Source: Lactiplantibacillus pingfangensis (lineage in GTDB: Bacteria; Bacillota; Bacilli; Lactobacillales; Lactobacillaceae). Taken from it: a stretch of DNA of 64,000 bases. The notes beneath the pieces are model-generated. The model had not been told where the DNA came from. It ran no database searches and saw nothing but the letters and a program-made list of their open reading frames with translations. The stretch spans positions 124,001 through 188,000 of the forward strand of contig NZ_BJDG01000003.1 of NCBI RefSeq assembly GCF_005404945.1, given 5' to 3'. This document shows, piece by piece, positions 16,690 through 24,666 of the stretch. Every line of letters begins with the position of its first letter. The first letter of the stretch is position 1. Position numbers and translations under genes: made by a program.

Positions 16690-16992
16690 GTGGAATTAAC
16701 AATTAAAGGTACACCGAAAGGAGTGACCGGGATGGACAGTTTGATAAGTGCTTTGTCGAAACTCTTCACGCAAGCATATGAACAAGGAATCGCGGATGGG
16801 CGTAGTCAACAAGCTGTTGATCATAAAATGATTGGACGTAAAGAATTTGATGCCGAGTTTGGTATTAAAGTTGATGCGTTTGACAAGCATTATCGCAATA
16901 AGAATGGCTTCCCCAAGCCTGAAGGTGACGGAAAGTGGTATGCACCAGCTGTTAGCAAGTGGTTAATGGATCATCAGCAATTGAATAACTAA
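16690..16992 (+). CDS. DUF771-like excisionase-type DNA-binding protein
   Basis: A 100-aa protein beginning with GTG behind AGGAGGCGAG. The C-terminal half (MIGRKEFDAEFGIKVDAFDKHY, then a WYAPAVSKWL segment) resembles the DUF771/winged-helix phage proteins often found after antirepressors. It may be an accessory transcription factor or excisionase. The prophage has no other obvious Xis, so an excision role is possible but unproven. Confidence 0.65.
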   Translation: MELTIKGTPKGVTGMDSLISALSKLFTQAYEQGIADGRSQQAVDHKMIGRKEFDAEFGIKVDAFDKHYRNKNGFPKPEGDGKWYAPAVSKWLMDHQQLNN

Positions 16993-16994
16993 AA

Positions 16995-17008
16995 ACCTAG
17001 GCGGGTAG
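16995..17008 (+). repeat. ACCTAGGCGGGTAG repeat, copy 2
   Basis: An exact 14-base match to 13454-13467. It falls just after the stop of the DUF771-like gene. Confidence 0.55.
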
Positions 17009-17040
17009 TTGTTGATCCATGTTCAAGACGGAGGATTAAA

Positions 17041-17145
17041 ATGGAAATTTTATACGGAATCGTTTTACTCGGTTTGCTAGTCCGGTCAATCCAAGTTGGC
17101 TGGTGGCAAATGGTCAAAGAAGTCGTTAACATGTTTGGAATTTAG
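17041..17145 (+). CDS. 34-aa small membrane protein
   Basis: The reading frame runs from ATG 17041 to TAG, with GGAGG 6-7 bases upstream. It starts MEILYGIVLLGLLVRSIQVG and is a single predicted transmembrane helix. No family was recognised. It is tightly packed in the early operon. Confidence 0.6.
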   Translation: MEILYGIVLLGLLVRSIQVGWWQMVKEVVNMFGI

Positions 17146-17157
17146 GAGGTCGATTTG

Positions 17158-17355
17158 ATGGTTAAAGTTGGCGATCGTGTGAGCTATTCCAGCGTTTATG
17201 CACTGGGTCGGCTGATGGTCAAAGGTGGCACCGGCCAAGTAATGGAAATCAAGCCGGATCCGTATGGCAAGACTTCACGCCAAGTTGCAATTGTAAAAGG
17301 AAATCGTGGCAAAAAATTCGTAATGTTTGCGTCAGCGCTAAAAGTTGTAAATTAG
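17158..17355 (+). CDS. Small basic beta-rich phage protein
   Basis: 65 aa, SH3/KOW-like in composition (VKVGDRVSYSS, then GGTGQVMEIKPDPYGK and KKFVMFASALKVVN). ATG 17158 is 8 bases from AGGAGG; the TTG at 17155 is also possible. Function unknown; a nucleic-acid-binding role is a guess from the fold pattern. Confidence 0.65.
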   Translation: MVKVGDRVSYSSVYALGRLMVKGGTGQVMEIKPDPYGKTSRQVAIVKGNRGKKFVMFASALKVVN

Positions 17356-17364
17356 GAGGATTTT

Positions 17365-17532
17365 ATGAAAAAAGTAAGCAGAGTACCATTTGAAATTTGG
17401 CTCAAACAACAAAATACCCACCACCGGTTGCAGCCAGTAGCGGGTACTAAATTAGAAGTTAATCAAATTTATCTACGTGTTTATCATACGCCCAAGCCGA
17501 GTGTTTGGCAACGAGTTCGGGGGTGGTTTTAA
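17365..17532 (+). CDS. 55-aa basic hypothetical phage protein
   Basis: ATG 17365 follows TAGGAGGA. The 55 residues include PFEIWLKQQNTHHRLQP and end WQRVRGWF. The stop overlaps the next start (TAATG), which supports real translation. No family was recognised. Confidence 0.6.
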   Translation: MKKVSRVPFEIWLKQQNTHHRLQPVAGTKLEVNQIYLRVYHTPKPSVWQRVRGWF

Positions 17533-17693
17533 TGGCAATTAAGTCGTTGATTAATGCCACACTCGCACGGATTAATATGCTTGAAGTCCTAATCGGAACT
17601 ATCTGGATTGGTGACACGGTTTCACTGACACGGCTATACAAATTGCTTGACGACGCTGACGAACAACTTAATGAATTACGGGGGATCGAATAA
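17532..17693 (+). CDS. 53-aa hypothetical phage protein
   Basis: Starts in the TAATG overlap at 17532. The protein is amphipathic and helical (MAIKSLINATLARINMLEVL) with an acidic C-terminus (LLDDADEQLNELRG). Its stop overlaps the next ATG by one base, giving a translationally coupled chain. Function unknown. Confidence 0.6.
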   Translation: MAIKSLINATLARINMLEVLIGTIWIGDTVSLTRLYKLLDDADEQLNELRGIE

Positions 17694-18226
17694 TGTTGAA
17701 CTCATTGTTAAAAGAAGAACTGACCACGATTAACGAACGTGAGCATGAGGGCTTTCAGATTGACTCATTGCAATCTGCCGATTGGGCAATGCGAAAGCTA
17801 CAGGCTATTGAGGAACACAATACGGAGGTTCAGAATGCCGCCAAGGCAGATATGGACCAGACCATTGCGTGGCGGGATCGGAAGCTAACTGAAAACCAAG
17901 CAAGTCGGGAATATTTTGAGAACTTGCTTAAAGATTATCTTTACCGGGAACGCCAGCACGACAAAAAGTTCAAAATCGATACGCCACACGGTAAGGTCAC
18001 AACTCGTAAAACTCCTGCCGGATTGAAGTATGAGGATGCGACTGTGCTGAAATCGTTACGTGATCAGGGCATCAAAGAATTTATCCGAGTTAAGGAGGAA
18101 GTCAACAAGAAGGACCTGAAGAAAGCTGGCTCAATCATCAACGGTAAATTTGTATTAGATGACGGTCAAATTGTGGATGGTGTGGCCGAAAAGCCGGCCG
18201 GTGAATCCGTTAAATTTGATTTGTAG
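17693..18226 (+). CDS. Host-nuclease inhibitor Gam-like protein
   Basis: A 177-aa protein. A long helical hairpin (about 20-95) precedes a beta-hairpin segment with FKIDTPHGKVTTRKTPAGLKY, then KEFIRVKEEVNKKDLKKAG. This order is that of the Gam family, DNA-end mimics that protect phage DNA from RecBCD/AddAB nucleases. It starts a recombination block with the AAA ATPase and the DUF669 protein downstream. Confidence 0.75.
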   Translation: MLNSLLKEELTTINEREHEGFQIDSLQSADWAMRKLQAIEEHNTEVQNAAKADMDQTIAWRDRKLTENQASREYFENLLKDYLYRERQHDKKFKIDTPHGKVTTRKTPAGLKYEDATVLKSLRDQGIKEFIRVKEEVNKKDLKKAGSIINGKFVLDDGQIVDGVAEKPAGESVKFDL

Positions 18227-18234
18227 GTGACAAT

Positions 18235-18891
18235 ATGAAGTTTTATGAGGATGGGAAGATTCCCGTGATTCCAAATATGTATTTTATCTATGGTGACGGC
18301 GGAACTGGCAAAACGTCCTTGGTTAGACAATTTGTAGGACACAAGTTACTGTTCAGCTTTGACCTGTCGAGTAACGTGCTGATTGGTAACAAAGATGTAG
18401 ATGTTGTTATTTTTGAACATCAGGATGCACCAAATGTGCAGGGACTCGTTGAACAAATGATTATGCGAGCAATTGCTAATCCCAAGTATCAAATTATTGT
18501 ACTTGACAACGTGACGGCCCTGCAGAACTTGGTACTAGCAAATATCAATGATTCCAAGGATAACCGACAAAACTATCAAGCGTTGCAACTGTGGTTTCGT
18601 GACCTTGGAACAATCCTAAAAGAGAGCGGCAAAACCATCTATGCAACTGCCCATCAGATTGATAACGGTTCGGACGGCATGAATAACGATGGTCGATTCG
18701 CAGCCGATATGAATGAGAAGACCTTTAATGCTTTCACAGGATTGTTTGACCTAGTTGGTCGGATTTATCTGAAAGATGGTAAACGGATGATCGATATGGA
18801 TCCGGAGAAGGGCAATCATGCGAAAAACAGAATTGATGAACGTAAGTTGATTAATGCGGATGAACTAATTAAACCTAAGGGAGAGAAATAA
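18235..18891 (+). CDS. Phage AAA/RecA-like ATPase (Sak4-type)
   Basis: A 218-aa P-loop ATPase. Walker A GDGGTGKTS sits at about residues 21-29 and the Walker B-like strand IIVLDNV at about 88. Later comes a TIYATAHQID sensor strand. Lone RecA-like ATPases next to Gam and DUF669 genes are usually Sak4-type single-strand annealing/recombination proteins. The start overlaps the ribosome site TAGGTGACA. Confidence 0.75.
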   Translation: MKFYEDGKIPVIPNMYFIYGDGGTGKTSLVRQFVGHKLLFSFDLSSNVLIGNKDVDVVIFEHQDAPNVQGLVEQMIMRAIANPKYQIIVLDNVTALQNLVLANINDSKDNRQNYQALQLWFRDLGTILKESGKTIYATAHQIDNGSDGMNNDGRFAADMNEKTFNAFTGLFDLVGRIYLKDGKRMIDMDPEKGNHAKNRIDERKLINADELIKPKGEK

Positions 18892-18893
18892 AT

Positions 18894-19544
18894 ATGGCTT
18901 TATTTACAGCAGATTCAAAGAATGTTTTCGGACAAACAGTAGAGGAAGCGGGTACCTACAACGTTGTTGTTGCGCCTAGTTCTCAATTCACCAATAGTAA
19001 GCAAACTGGTAAGCCGATGGCGGTTTTTGACTACGAGGTTATCGATGGTAAGTATGCTGGCGGTCAGATTCGATTCGACAATGAAGTTTGGGACGGGTCA
19101 ACCAAAGAGAAAGCGGACCAATCGGCCAAGCGATTTAGCACTATTGCTGTGGCATTAGGCGCTGCGGATGGAACGGCGTTTGATTCAGTTGAACAATTTG
19201 TTAGTCAAGCAGTTGGTAACAGACTGGCTGTGAATGTTGATTGGGAGACTGGTCAAAACGGCAAGACGTACCTTGTTGTTCGAGGGTATCAAGCATTTAT
19301 GCCAGACGGGAGCAAGCCAAACGGCAAGATGCGCCCGCAAGGACAGGCAAACACACCAAGTAACGGATTTGGCAGTAAAAGTGCTGTTAAACCAAACGCC
19401 AGTGGTTTTGGGAACCAGCCTGCTGGTCAGACCAATGCGTTTGGCACACAAGCACCACTGTCAAACAACACTGGTGCTGGGTATTCCAACGCGAACTATC
19501 GGGGAGGCATGTCCGATGATGTTCCGGACAATATGCCCTTTTAA
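18894..19544 (+). CDS. DUF669 protein with SSB-like acidic tail
   Basis: A 216-aa protein. The N-terminal 130 residues match the DUF669 pattern (FTADSKNVFGQTVEEAGTYN; WDGSTKEKADQSAKRF; NVDWETGQNGKTYLVVRGY) with an OB-like beta order. A Gly/Asn/Gln-rich linker ends in DDVPDNMPF, which resembles the protein-docking tip of bacterial SSB. Together with the ATPase upstream this suggests an ssDNA-binding partner (inference). GGGAGAG precedes the ATG. Confidence 0.75.
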   Translation: MALFTADSKNVFGQTVEEAGTYNVVVAPSSQFTNSKQTGKPMAVFDYEVIDGKYAGGQIRFDNEVWDGSTKEKADQSAKRFSTIAVALGAADGTAFDSVEQFVSQAVGNRLAVNVDWETGQNGKTYLVVRGYQAFMPDGSKPNGKMRPQGQANTPSNGFGSKSAVKPNASGFGNQPAGQTNAFGTQAPLSNNTGAGYSNANYRGGMSDDVPDNMPF

Positions 19545-19602
19545 CTGGAACGATTTAATGACTAAGTTGCAAGACGGTTCAACACTACACCGGGTGAATT
19601 AA

Positions 19603-20295
19603 ATGCAACAATCAAGAACTCAGCTAGTCGAGAGTGAAGGCAAGATTTATCTAGTCACAGAATTGGACGAAATGCCCAATTTGGACCATGTAGAGACTGT
19701 TAGCGGTACACGAGACCAATTCTACATGGACTGGGAAATAGCCGACACGCGCAAAGCTAGACCACAACAGCGACGCCTATTCTTCGCGCTGTTAAATGAC
19801 ATCGCTGACTGGTCGGTCACACCTCAAGACTATTTGAAGTCACTCTTTTACTTGCAGTATCAGATTTATACGAATGGCAAGCAGATAAGTCTGTCAGACG
19901 TCACAAAATCGAGTGTTAGCGACGCAAATGTATTGCTCGACCTAGTTATCGATTTCATGTTTGAGTGGCGTGTGCCGTTTAAGAAGGGCTATGAGCTATT
20001 GCCCCGTGATCAGGAGTATTACTTGTTTGAGTGCTGTCGCCATCGAGTTTGCATGATTTGCGGTAATCGGGCCGACATTCATCATGTTGATGTTATTGGT
20101 GCCGGAATGAATCGGACTATCGTTGACCACACTAAACGGCATGTAATGGCGTTGTGTCGTAAACATCATGGGGAGATCGAGCAGATCGGACCGGATAAAT
20201 TTAGCGCTAAGTACCACGTACCAGTGGACGGCATAAGGCTGGACGTAGAAACGTTAAAACGAATTGGCTTGAAAGGTAATTACAGCAGTGACTGA
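19603..20295 (+). CDS. Putative HNH nuclease (HNHc_6-like)
   Basis: A 230-aa protein. The C-terminal HNH fold shows CMICGN (Cys pair), ADIHHVDVIGAG (His-His) and HVMALCRKHHGEIEQIG (second Cys and metal His). The N-terminal 140 residues are phage-specific. Such nucleases in replication modules probably process recombination or replication intermediates. The ATG is used without a strong ribosome site, which is a weak point of the call. Confidence 0.78.
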   Translation: MQQSRTQLVESEGKIYLVTELDEMPNLDHVETVSGTRDQFYMDWEIADTRKARPQQRRLFFALLNDIADWSVTPQDYLKSLFYLQYQIYTNGKQISLSDVTKSSVSDANVLLDLVIDFMFEWRVPFKKGYELLPRDQEYYLFECCRHRVCMICGNRADIHHVDVIGAGMNRTIVDHTKRHVMALCRKHHGEIEQIGPDKFSAKYHVPVDGIRLDVETLKRIGLKGNYSSD

Positions 20296-20336
20296 ATCCA
20301 CCGGACGGCTGGAAGGGCCGTTGATTGGAGGTAATT

Positions 20337-20486
20337 ATGGTTTATGTATTGTCAGATTGTAATGGCGTAATTGCCGTTTACTCAAATAAAAAGAATGCGC
20401 GGGCTGACCTAGCAAAGTTTGCGGACAGGATTATCGGCATGAAAATCACTGTGGTGCCTTTTCGCCGCGATTCCGTGTTGGATTGA
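20337..20486 (+). CDS. 49-aa hypothetical phage protein
   Basis: ATG 20337 follows TTGGAGGTAATT. The compact alpha/beta sequence starts MVYVLSDCNGVIAVYSNKKN and ends VVPFRRDSVLD. No family was recognised. Confidence 0.6.
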   Translation: MVYVLSDCNGVIAVYSNKKNARADLAKFADRIIGMKITVVPFRRDSVLD

Positions 20487-20497
20487 GGTGAAATAGA

Positions 20498-21313
20498 TTG
20501 GCAGGAATTCACTGGATAAAACTTAAAACAGCCATGTTCGATGATGAAAAGATTCGGTTAATTGAATCGATGCCGGAAGCTGATGCAATCATTGTTATCT
20601 GGATCCGATTGCTAGTGCTGGCCGGTAAAACTAATGATTCGGGCTTGATTTACATTCAACGCGACATGTCGTATTCAGACGAGATGCTAGCAGCGTTGTT
20701 CAATCGGCCTATCAACACAGTTCGACTGGCTATGAAGACGCTAGAGAACTTTGACATGATTGATGTTAGTGAGAACGGCGTAATCAGCATTAATAACTGG
20801 GATAAGCACCAAAATATCGAGGGCATGGAGAAGGTGCGAATCCAGACGGCTGAACGGGTTCAACGCTTTCGGGATAAGCAGAAGCAACAGCAAATCGAGA
20901 GTAGCGTTACCCGTAACGTTACAGTAACGGAAGGTAACGCAACAGAATCAGACTCAGAATCAGATTCAGAAACAGAATCAGATAGTAAAGAACATAGTCC
21001 GGCTACCGCCGAACAGTTCGACTGGCAAACAGTAATTGACTACCTCAATGAGAAGACTGGTAAGAAGTTTAAGCATACTGATTCTAACAAGCGCTTGGTG
21101 GTGGCTCGTCATAAGGACGGTGGCTATACCGTTGATGACATGAAGCAGGCAATTGATAATCAGTGCGCTGCATGGTTGAACAATCCTAATATGAATCAAT
21201 ATTTGCGCCCGGCTACGCTGTTTCGTGCTTCCAAGTTTGAGGGCTACCTGAACAACGGACCAAAGCAGAGTGTACCAACAACACGAGAGGACTGGTTTGG
21301 TGAAACGAGTTAA
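20498..21313 (+). CDS. Phage replisome organizer (replication initiator)
   Basis: 271 aa from TTG 20498 (GAGGTGAAATAG upstream). The N-terminal winged-helix domain (HWIKLKTAMFDDEKIRLIESMPEADAI split over residues 4-30; LAALFNRPINTVRLAMKTLENFDMI) is the phage_rep_org_N type. A Ser/Asp/Glu-rich linker (about 145-165) leads to a C-terminal helical domain (DWQTVIDYLNEKTGKKF; YLRPATLFRASKFEGYL). It would bind the phage origin and recruit the helicase loader encoded next. The linker DNA carries repeats that may be the origin. Confidence 0.85.
   Translation: MAGIHWIKLKTAMFDDEKIRLIESMPEADAIIVIWIRLLVLAGKTNDSGLIYIQRDMSYSDEMLAALFNRPINTVRLAMKTLENFDMIDVSENGVISINNWDKHQNIEGMEKVRIQTAERVQRFRDKQKQQQIESSVTRNVTVTEGNATESDSESDSETESDSKEHSPATAEQFDWQTVIDYLNEKTGKKFKHTDSNKRLVVARHKDGGYTVDDMKQAIDNQCAAWLNNPNMNQYLRPATLFRASKFEGYLNNGPKQSVPTTREDWFGETS
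20901..20990 (+). other. Candidate phage replication origin inside the organizer gene
   Basis: The linker-coding DNA holds a cluster of GTAACG/CGTTAC words (20904, 20912, 20916, 20923 and 20934 region), followed by several CAGAATCAGA-type repeats to 20990. Many phages place iterons in the middle of the initiator gene. The origin assignment is inference. Confidence 0.45.
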
Positions 21314-22085
21314 AGAACTATTTGATCCGGCTAAAGTCCAGGCGATTGCGGCGGCTAAGGGCATTGACGTGAGTAAACTGCCAACCAAGGAACAATTGGA
21401 CGAGGCGACATTAAAACGAGCCCAGCAGGCTGTGGTGGTCAATCATCAACGCTACTATCGTGCCATGTCGGTCTGGTCGGGAAACGTGCGACTGCAGTTC
21501 AAATTTAGCGATTGGGACGTACAAAAGCAAACAAATATCGAGGTAGCTAAAAGGCTTGGAAATCAAGCATTTGTACTAGCCAAGCAACTAAAAACTGCCA
21601 AATTTAATGTGCTATTGTCTGGCATATACGGTGTTGGCAAGACCTCACTGGCGCTAGCGATTGCGGATCAATTAGCGCAGGCAGGTCAGACAGTCATGTT
21701 TGTTTCGACGGCCGAGCTACTCCGGCTGGTCAACGACAAGTATGAGGCGCCGGACGTACGGATCAAGTTGATTGAGATCACTAAGGCCATGAAGTCGGTG
21801 GACGTGCTAGTTCTGGATGACTTCGGCACCGAGGGCGGTAAGCCAACCGAGAATAATTATTATCGGCCGGTGCACCGTGACTTACAAACGATGATGTATC
21901 AAGTTGCCAATGCCCGCTGCGACTTTGAGTACAATGAGGTGAAGCACTCAACTATTGTCACTACCAATAACACGCGAGGCCAATTGGAATCCATGTATGA
22001 CAAGAAGATTATTGACCGGCTATTGAGCAAGATTAAAGATCATCAATTGCTATTTGACGAGATGAAGGGAGTTCGGAACGTATGA
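21300..22085 (+). CDS. DnaC/IstB-like helicase-loading ATPase
   Basis: 261 aa from GTG 21300 (GAGAGG 9 bases upstream), overlapping the organizer by 14 bases. The AAA+ core shows Walker A SGIYGVGKTS (about residue 107), Walker B DVLVLDDFGTEGG (about 170) and sensor 1 STIVTTNNTRGQL. It would load the replicative helicase at the phage origin together with the organizer. A GTG at 21270 would lengthen the N-terminus by ten residues. Confidence 0.86.
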   Translation: MKRVKELFDPAKVQAIAAAKGIDVSKLPTKEQLDEATLKRAQQAVVVNHQRYYRAMSVWSGNVRLQFKFSDWDVQKQTNIEVAKRLGNQAFVLAKQLKTAKFNVLLSGIYGVGKTSLALAIADQLAQAGQTVMFVSTAELLRLVNDKYEAPDVRIKLIEITKAMKSVDVLVLDDFGTEGGKPTENNYYRPVHRDLQTMMYQVANARCDFEYNEVKHSTIVTTNNTRGQLESMYDKKIIDRLLSKIKDHQLLFDEMKGVRNV

Positions 22086-22339
22086 AGATTATTGATAAAC
22101 GAGCTGCAAGTGAAATGGAAGGGTACAAGATTGGCAATATTTTCGCGTCCGGAAAGTCAGTCTATATGGTTTGCCGAATTGATGGCGAAACGTTTGGCAA
22201 TGACGGGTACGCCTTGCTCAATCTAGTGACAGGGGAAGTCTTTGGATTCGAGCGTGATTTGGATGCTTTGTTCCGCTATAGCGGCAGTAAAACGGATAGA
22301 AAACTAAATGTGGAACTAATCATAAAGGGCGATGCGTAA
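22082..22339 (+). CDS. 85-aa hypothetical phage protein
   Basis: An ATGA overlap with the loader supports coupling. The protein is alpha/beta, with GYKIGNIFASGKSVYMV and a LLNLVTGEVFGFERDL strand-turn-strand. No family was recognised. Confidence 0.65.
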   Translation: MKIIDKRAASEMEGYKIGNIFASGKSVYMVCRIDGETFGNDGYALLNLVTGEVFGFERDLDALFRYSGSKTDRKLNVELIIKGDA

Positions 22340-22509
22340 TGGGATGCAAATTATGTGGTGGCGCACGAGTTGTGCAGCAGGAGATTATGCCGGGTGTGGT
22401 GACCGTGGCGCCATGTCCCAATTGTACCGAATTTAAGCATGATCACTACGAAAAGGAGTTGGAGGCGATTAAGCATGAAAAAGTATCGCCACGAATTGCC
22501 GTGGAATAA
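22339..22509 (+). CDS. 56-aa zinc-ribbon-like phage protein
   Basis: Starts in a TAATG overlap at 22339. Two Cys pairs, CKLC near the start and CPNC about 24 residues on, form a treble-clef or zinc-ribbon pattern. The tail is acidic and helical. It probably binds zinc; its partner is unknown. Confidence 0.65.
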   Translation: MGCKLCGGARVVQQEIMPGVVTVAPCPNCTEFKHDHYEKELEAIKHEKVSPRIAVE

Positions 22510-22780
22510 AATTCATGATGCCGAAAAGAAATATCAAAGTTTGATTAACGCCCCGCCAGAAGTATTGGCGGAAATCCAGCAAATTACCGCGATGGACGGT
22601 GACGTTGATGCGCAGATTGTCGGCTTGACTGAGCATCAACTCAATATTCTAAATTATGTCATCAACGGTGAAATGACGCCTAATGCTGCTGAGGGATTTG
22701 TGCGGCACTCGCGGACATGGATCAATGCACGGATTGTGGCAATAAAAACTGGGAACTATTTTATTCTGGAGGAAAAGTGA
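22475..22780 (+). CDS. 101-aa hypothetical phage protein
   Basis: ATG 22475 follows GGAGTTGGAGG and overlaps the previous gene. The protein is helical; the segment LTEHQLNILNYVINGEMTPNAAEGF followed by SRTWINARI resembles a small helix-turn-helix. It may be a DNA-binding regulator (weak inference). Confidence 0.65.
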   Translation: MKKYRHELPWNKIHDAEKKYQSLINAPPEVLAEIQQITAMDGDVDAQIVGLTEHQLNILNYVINGEMTPNAAEGFVRHSRTWINARIVAIKTGNYFILEEK

Positions 22781-22936
22781 ATGACGAAGCAACGAAAGCA
22801 CACGAAAAAGTCGACACTAAAGAAAAAAGCTCGGCGGATGCGCCAGAATGCCGACAAGCACAGCAAGGCCGCCAGTGAGCGGTCGAGAATGCTGCACGAC
22901 TATGTGCCATACAAGGTGGGTGATCGTAGTGAATAA
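22781..22936 (+). CDS. 51-aa highly basic phage protein
   Basis: ATG 22781 directly follows the previous stop, with GGAGGAAAAG upstream. About a third of the residues are Lys or Arg (KKSTLKKKARRMRQ). It probably binds nucleic acid. No family was recognised. Confidence 0.6.
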   Translation: MTKQRKHTKKSTLKKKARRMRQNADKHSKAASERSRMLHDYVPYKVGDRSE

Positions 22937-23135
22937 CGAAATGGGTTTGTTTATGGCTACTTTGATGGACTCGGCGGATGCAATCGTACGAGCCCAGAAA
23001 GTTTACTACGACAAATGTATTGAGCAAGGATTTGATCACAACGATGCTATCTACTTGACCTACCACTACAATCCGCTTTTATTCGTGGAACATAGTGGTG
23101 ACAGTGAGCAAGATGCCGATGATAACGGATATTGA
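22929..23135 (+). CDS. 68-aa hypothetical phage protein
   Basis: GTG 22929 (GGTGGGTGATC upstream) overlaps the previous stop; ATG 22941 is an alternative. The protein is helical with AIVRAQKVYYDKCIEQGFDHNDAIYL and an acidic end. No family was recognised. Confidence 0.6.
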   Translation: MNNEMGLFMATLMDSADAIVRAQKVYYDKCIEQGFDHNDAIYLTYHYNPLLFVEHSGDSEQDADDNGY

Positions 23136-23148
23136 GGGGGGCGTTTTA

Positions 23149-23217
23149 TTGATTGAAGTCAAGGAGCCAACCAACGAAGAGCGCAAGCAGGCGTTCGAAA
23201 CTTTCGGGGAGGACTAG
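23149..23217 (+). CDS. Very small phage ORF (22-34 aa)
   Basis: TTG 23149 lies behind a strong GAGGGGGG site and encodes 22 aa ending FETFGED. The same frame is open from ATG 23113, which would add 12 residues and overlap the previous gene. Translation is plausible, but nothing else supports it. Confidence 0.35.
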   Translation: MIEVKEPTNEERKQAFETFGED

Positions 23218-23219
23218 GG

Positions 23220-23489
23220 ATGAGTAAATTAGATTTAATCCCATCGGTCGTAAGCGATTTTATCGATGAAGATATTTTGCCCGAATTAGCGAATGGTAAG
23301 CGGTCGGCACGCAAAATCACTCAAATTGTCGTTGATCAGGCATATAGCTGGTTAACGGATGAAGCCGAAGGTCACAATCCAATTAGTGATGATAAGTGCC
23401 TGAGTTATTGTTGGGTCATTGCGTGCAAGCTTCATCGTGACTTGATGGTCGAGTACATCGATCATGCTTTTGAAAACTTTGAGGAGTGA
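23220..23489 (+). CDS. 89-aa hypothetical phage protein
   Basis: ATG 23220 follows GGGGAGGAC. The protein is acidic and helical (VVSDFIDEDILPELANGK) with a CLSYCWVIACKLH segment rich in Cys. No family was recognised. Confidence 0.65.
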   Translation: MSKLDLIPSVVSDFIDEDILPELANGKRSARKITQIVVDQAYSWLTDEAEGHNPISDDKCLSYCWVIACKLHRDLMVEYIDHAFENFEE

Positions 23490-23493
23490 CAGC

Positions 23494-23871
23494 ATGAATA
23501 AGCGAATTCTGTGGAAGAAGATAAAACAGCGCGGGCCTATTCTATGGAGCAATACAGATTGCGGCTCGCGCATGGCGGGCTATTCGGGCGAATATGACAA
23601 AGATGGCAATTTCATAATCGACAAGTCGTTTGGTTGGTTCCCAGCAACCTATTTCATTCGAAGCTATCCGGGTAGTCAACTGAACCCTTATGAGAGCCTT
23701 TCAGCGCTTCGACCGTGTGGAAGCAAGAAAAACCCACACGAGTTTGAGGCCCTTATATATGATGAAGACGAGGGTGCTTATGACGACTGGGAAGTGTCAG
23801 AGGTCAGGCACCCATTGAAGTGGCAAACCGAACGGGAATTCTTGGAGGCAAAACATGCAAAAGATATTTGA
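23494..23871 (+). CDS. 125-aa hypothetical phage protein
   Basis: ATG 23494 follows GAGGAGTGACAGC. The protein is alpha/beta with many aromatic residues (RGPILWSNTDCGSR; FGWFPATYFIRSYPGSQ) and an acidic patch YDEDEGAYDDWE. No family was recognised. The last bases overlap the next small gene. Confidence 0.65.
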   Translation: MNKRILWKKIKQRGPILWSNTDCGSRMAGYSGEYDKDGNFIIDKSFGWFPATYFIRSYPGSQLNPYESLSALRPCGSKKNPHEFEALIYDEDEGAYDDWEVSEVRHPLKWQTEREFLEAKHAKDI

Positions 23872-24004
23872 GCTAATTTGGACTGCGACACCGGGACAAA
23901 TCTTTACGTGGATCGGCCTAGGATTACTAGGAATAGTCATTGCCTATGCACTAATTTGGGGAATTATTTGGCTTGCGCTCAGATTGAAGTACGGGAAGTG
24001 GTGA
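23855..24004 (+). CDS. 49-aa single-span membrane protein
   Basis: ATG 23855 follows TTGGAGGCAAAAC inside the end of the previous gene. One long hydrophobic helix (GLGLLGIVIAYALIWGIIWL) ends in a basic tail. No family was recognised. Confidence 0.6.
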   Translation: MQKIFELIWTATPGQIFTWIGLGLLGIVIAYALIWGIIWLALRLKYGKW

Positions 24005-24007
24005 AGC

Positions 24008-24187
24008 ATGATTAGTGACCAGATTAAATGCTATGATCATGATTTTTGGTACTTGGTATCAATATGCGGATTGTCGTTCAGACAAGCAAGGCGAAAGTTA
24101 AAAGCAACCTATCCAAGTATTTATTACGATGTGTGGAAAGAGCTGTATATTGTTGACGGTAAGGAGTACACAGTTGCTGGGGATTAG
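24008..24187 (+). CDS. 59-aa hypothetical phage protein
   Basis: ATG 24008 lies three bases after the previous stop, with GGGAAGTGGTGAAGC upstream. The protein is Tyr/Trp-rich with a basic helix (SFRQARRKLKATYP). No family was recognised. Confidence 0.55.
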   Translation: MISDQIKCYDHDFWYLVSICGLSFRQARRKLKATYPSIYYDVWKELYIVDGKEYTVAGD

Positions 24188-24196
24188 GAGATTGAC

Positions 24197-24655
24197 ATGA
24201 CTAAAACAACTGAGACTAAACATATTGAACACGTTCTTTGGGACTTTACTCATGAAAAATTAGGCGTTTATGGGTGTTTTGAAGTTACCCTTGGCCTGGG
24301 AATGGCAAATGACCATCGAGAGATTGTTGACTACGTGACTTATGATAAGGCCGACGTGATCCGCTGCTATGAGATTAAGACTAGCTATGCCGACTTTAAA
24401 AGTCACGCCCGTAAGTCATGGTGGGGTAACTATAACTATTTGTTGACTACCACGGAAGTGTACGGGCAGATTACAGGCCACGGCGATACTCTAGGTGGCC
24501 TAGGCGTATATATTGTTGACGGTGACGGCATGCGATCAGTACGTCGAAGCACTAAGCACCAACTTACCGTGGGAGAACGAGTTGCCATTATTGAAAGTAT
24601 GGTCCGCTCAATGGATCGTGAGGAGCAGAAACTATACGCAGTTAGCCCTTACTAG
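24197..24655 (+). CDS. Putative PD-(D/E)XK-like nuclease
   Basis: A 152-aa protein. The core pattern is an Asp in REIVDYVTYDKAD, then EIKTSYADFKSH (E-x-K) on the next strand. A later strand-turn, NYLLTTTEVYG, and YIVDGDG fit a small restriction-like nuclease fold similar to MmcB/VRR-type phage proteins. Assignment is by motif only. It sits in the early/middle gene cluster before the late regulator. Confidence 0.55.
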   Translation: MTKTTETKHIEHVLWDFTHEKLGVYGCFEVTLGLGMANDHREIVDYVTYDKADVIRCYEIKTSYADFKSHARKSWWGNYNYLLTTTEVYGQITGHGDTLGGLGVYIVDGDGMRSVRRSTKHQLTVGERVAIIESMVRSMDREEQKLYAVSPY

Positions 24656-24666
24656 GAGATGTGAAT

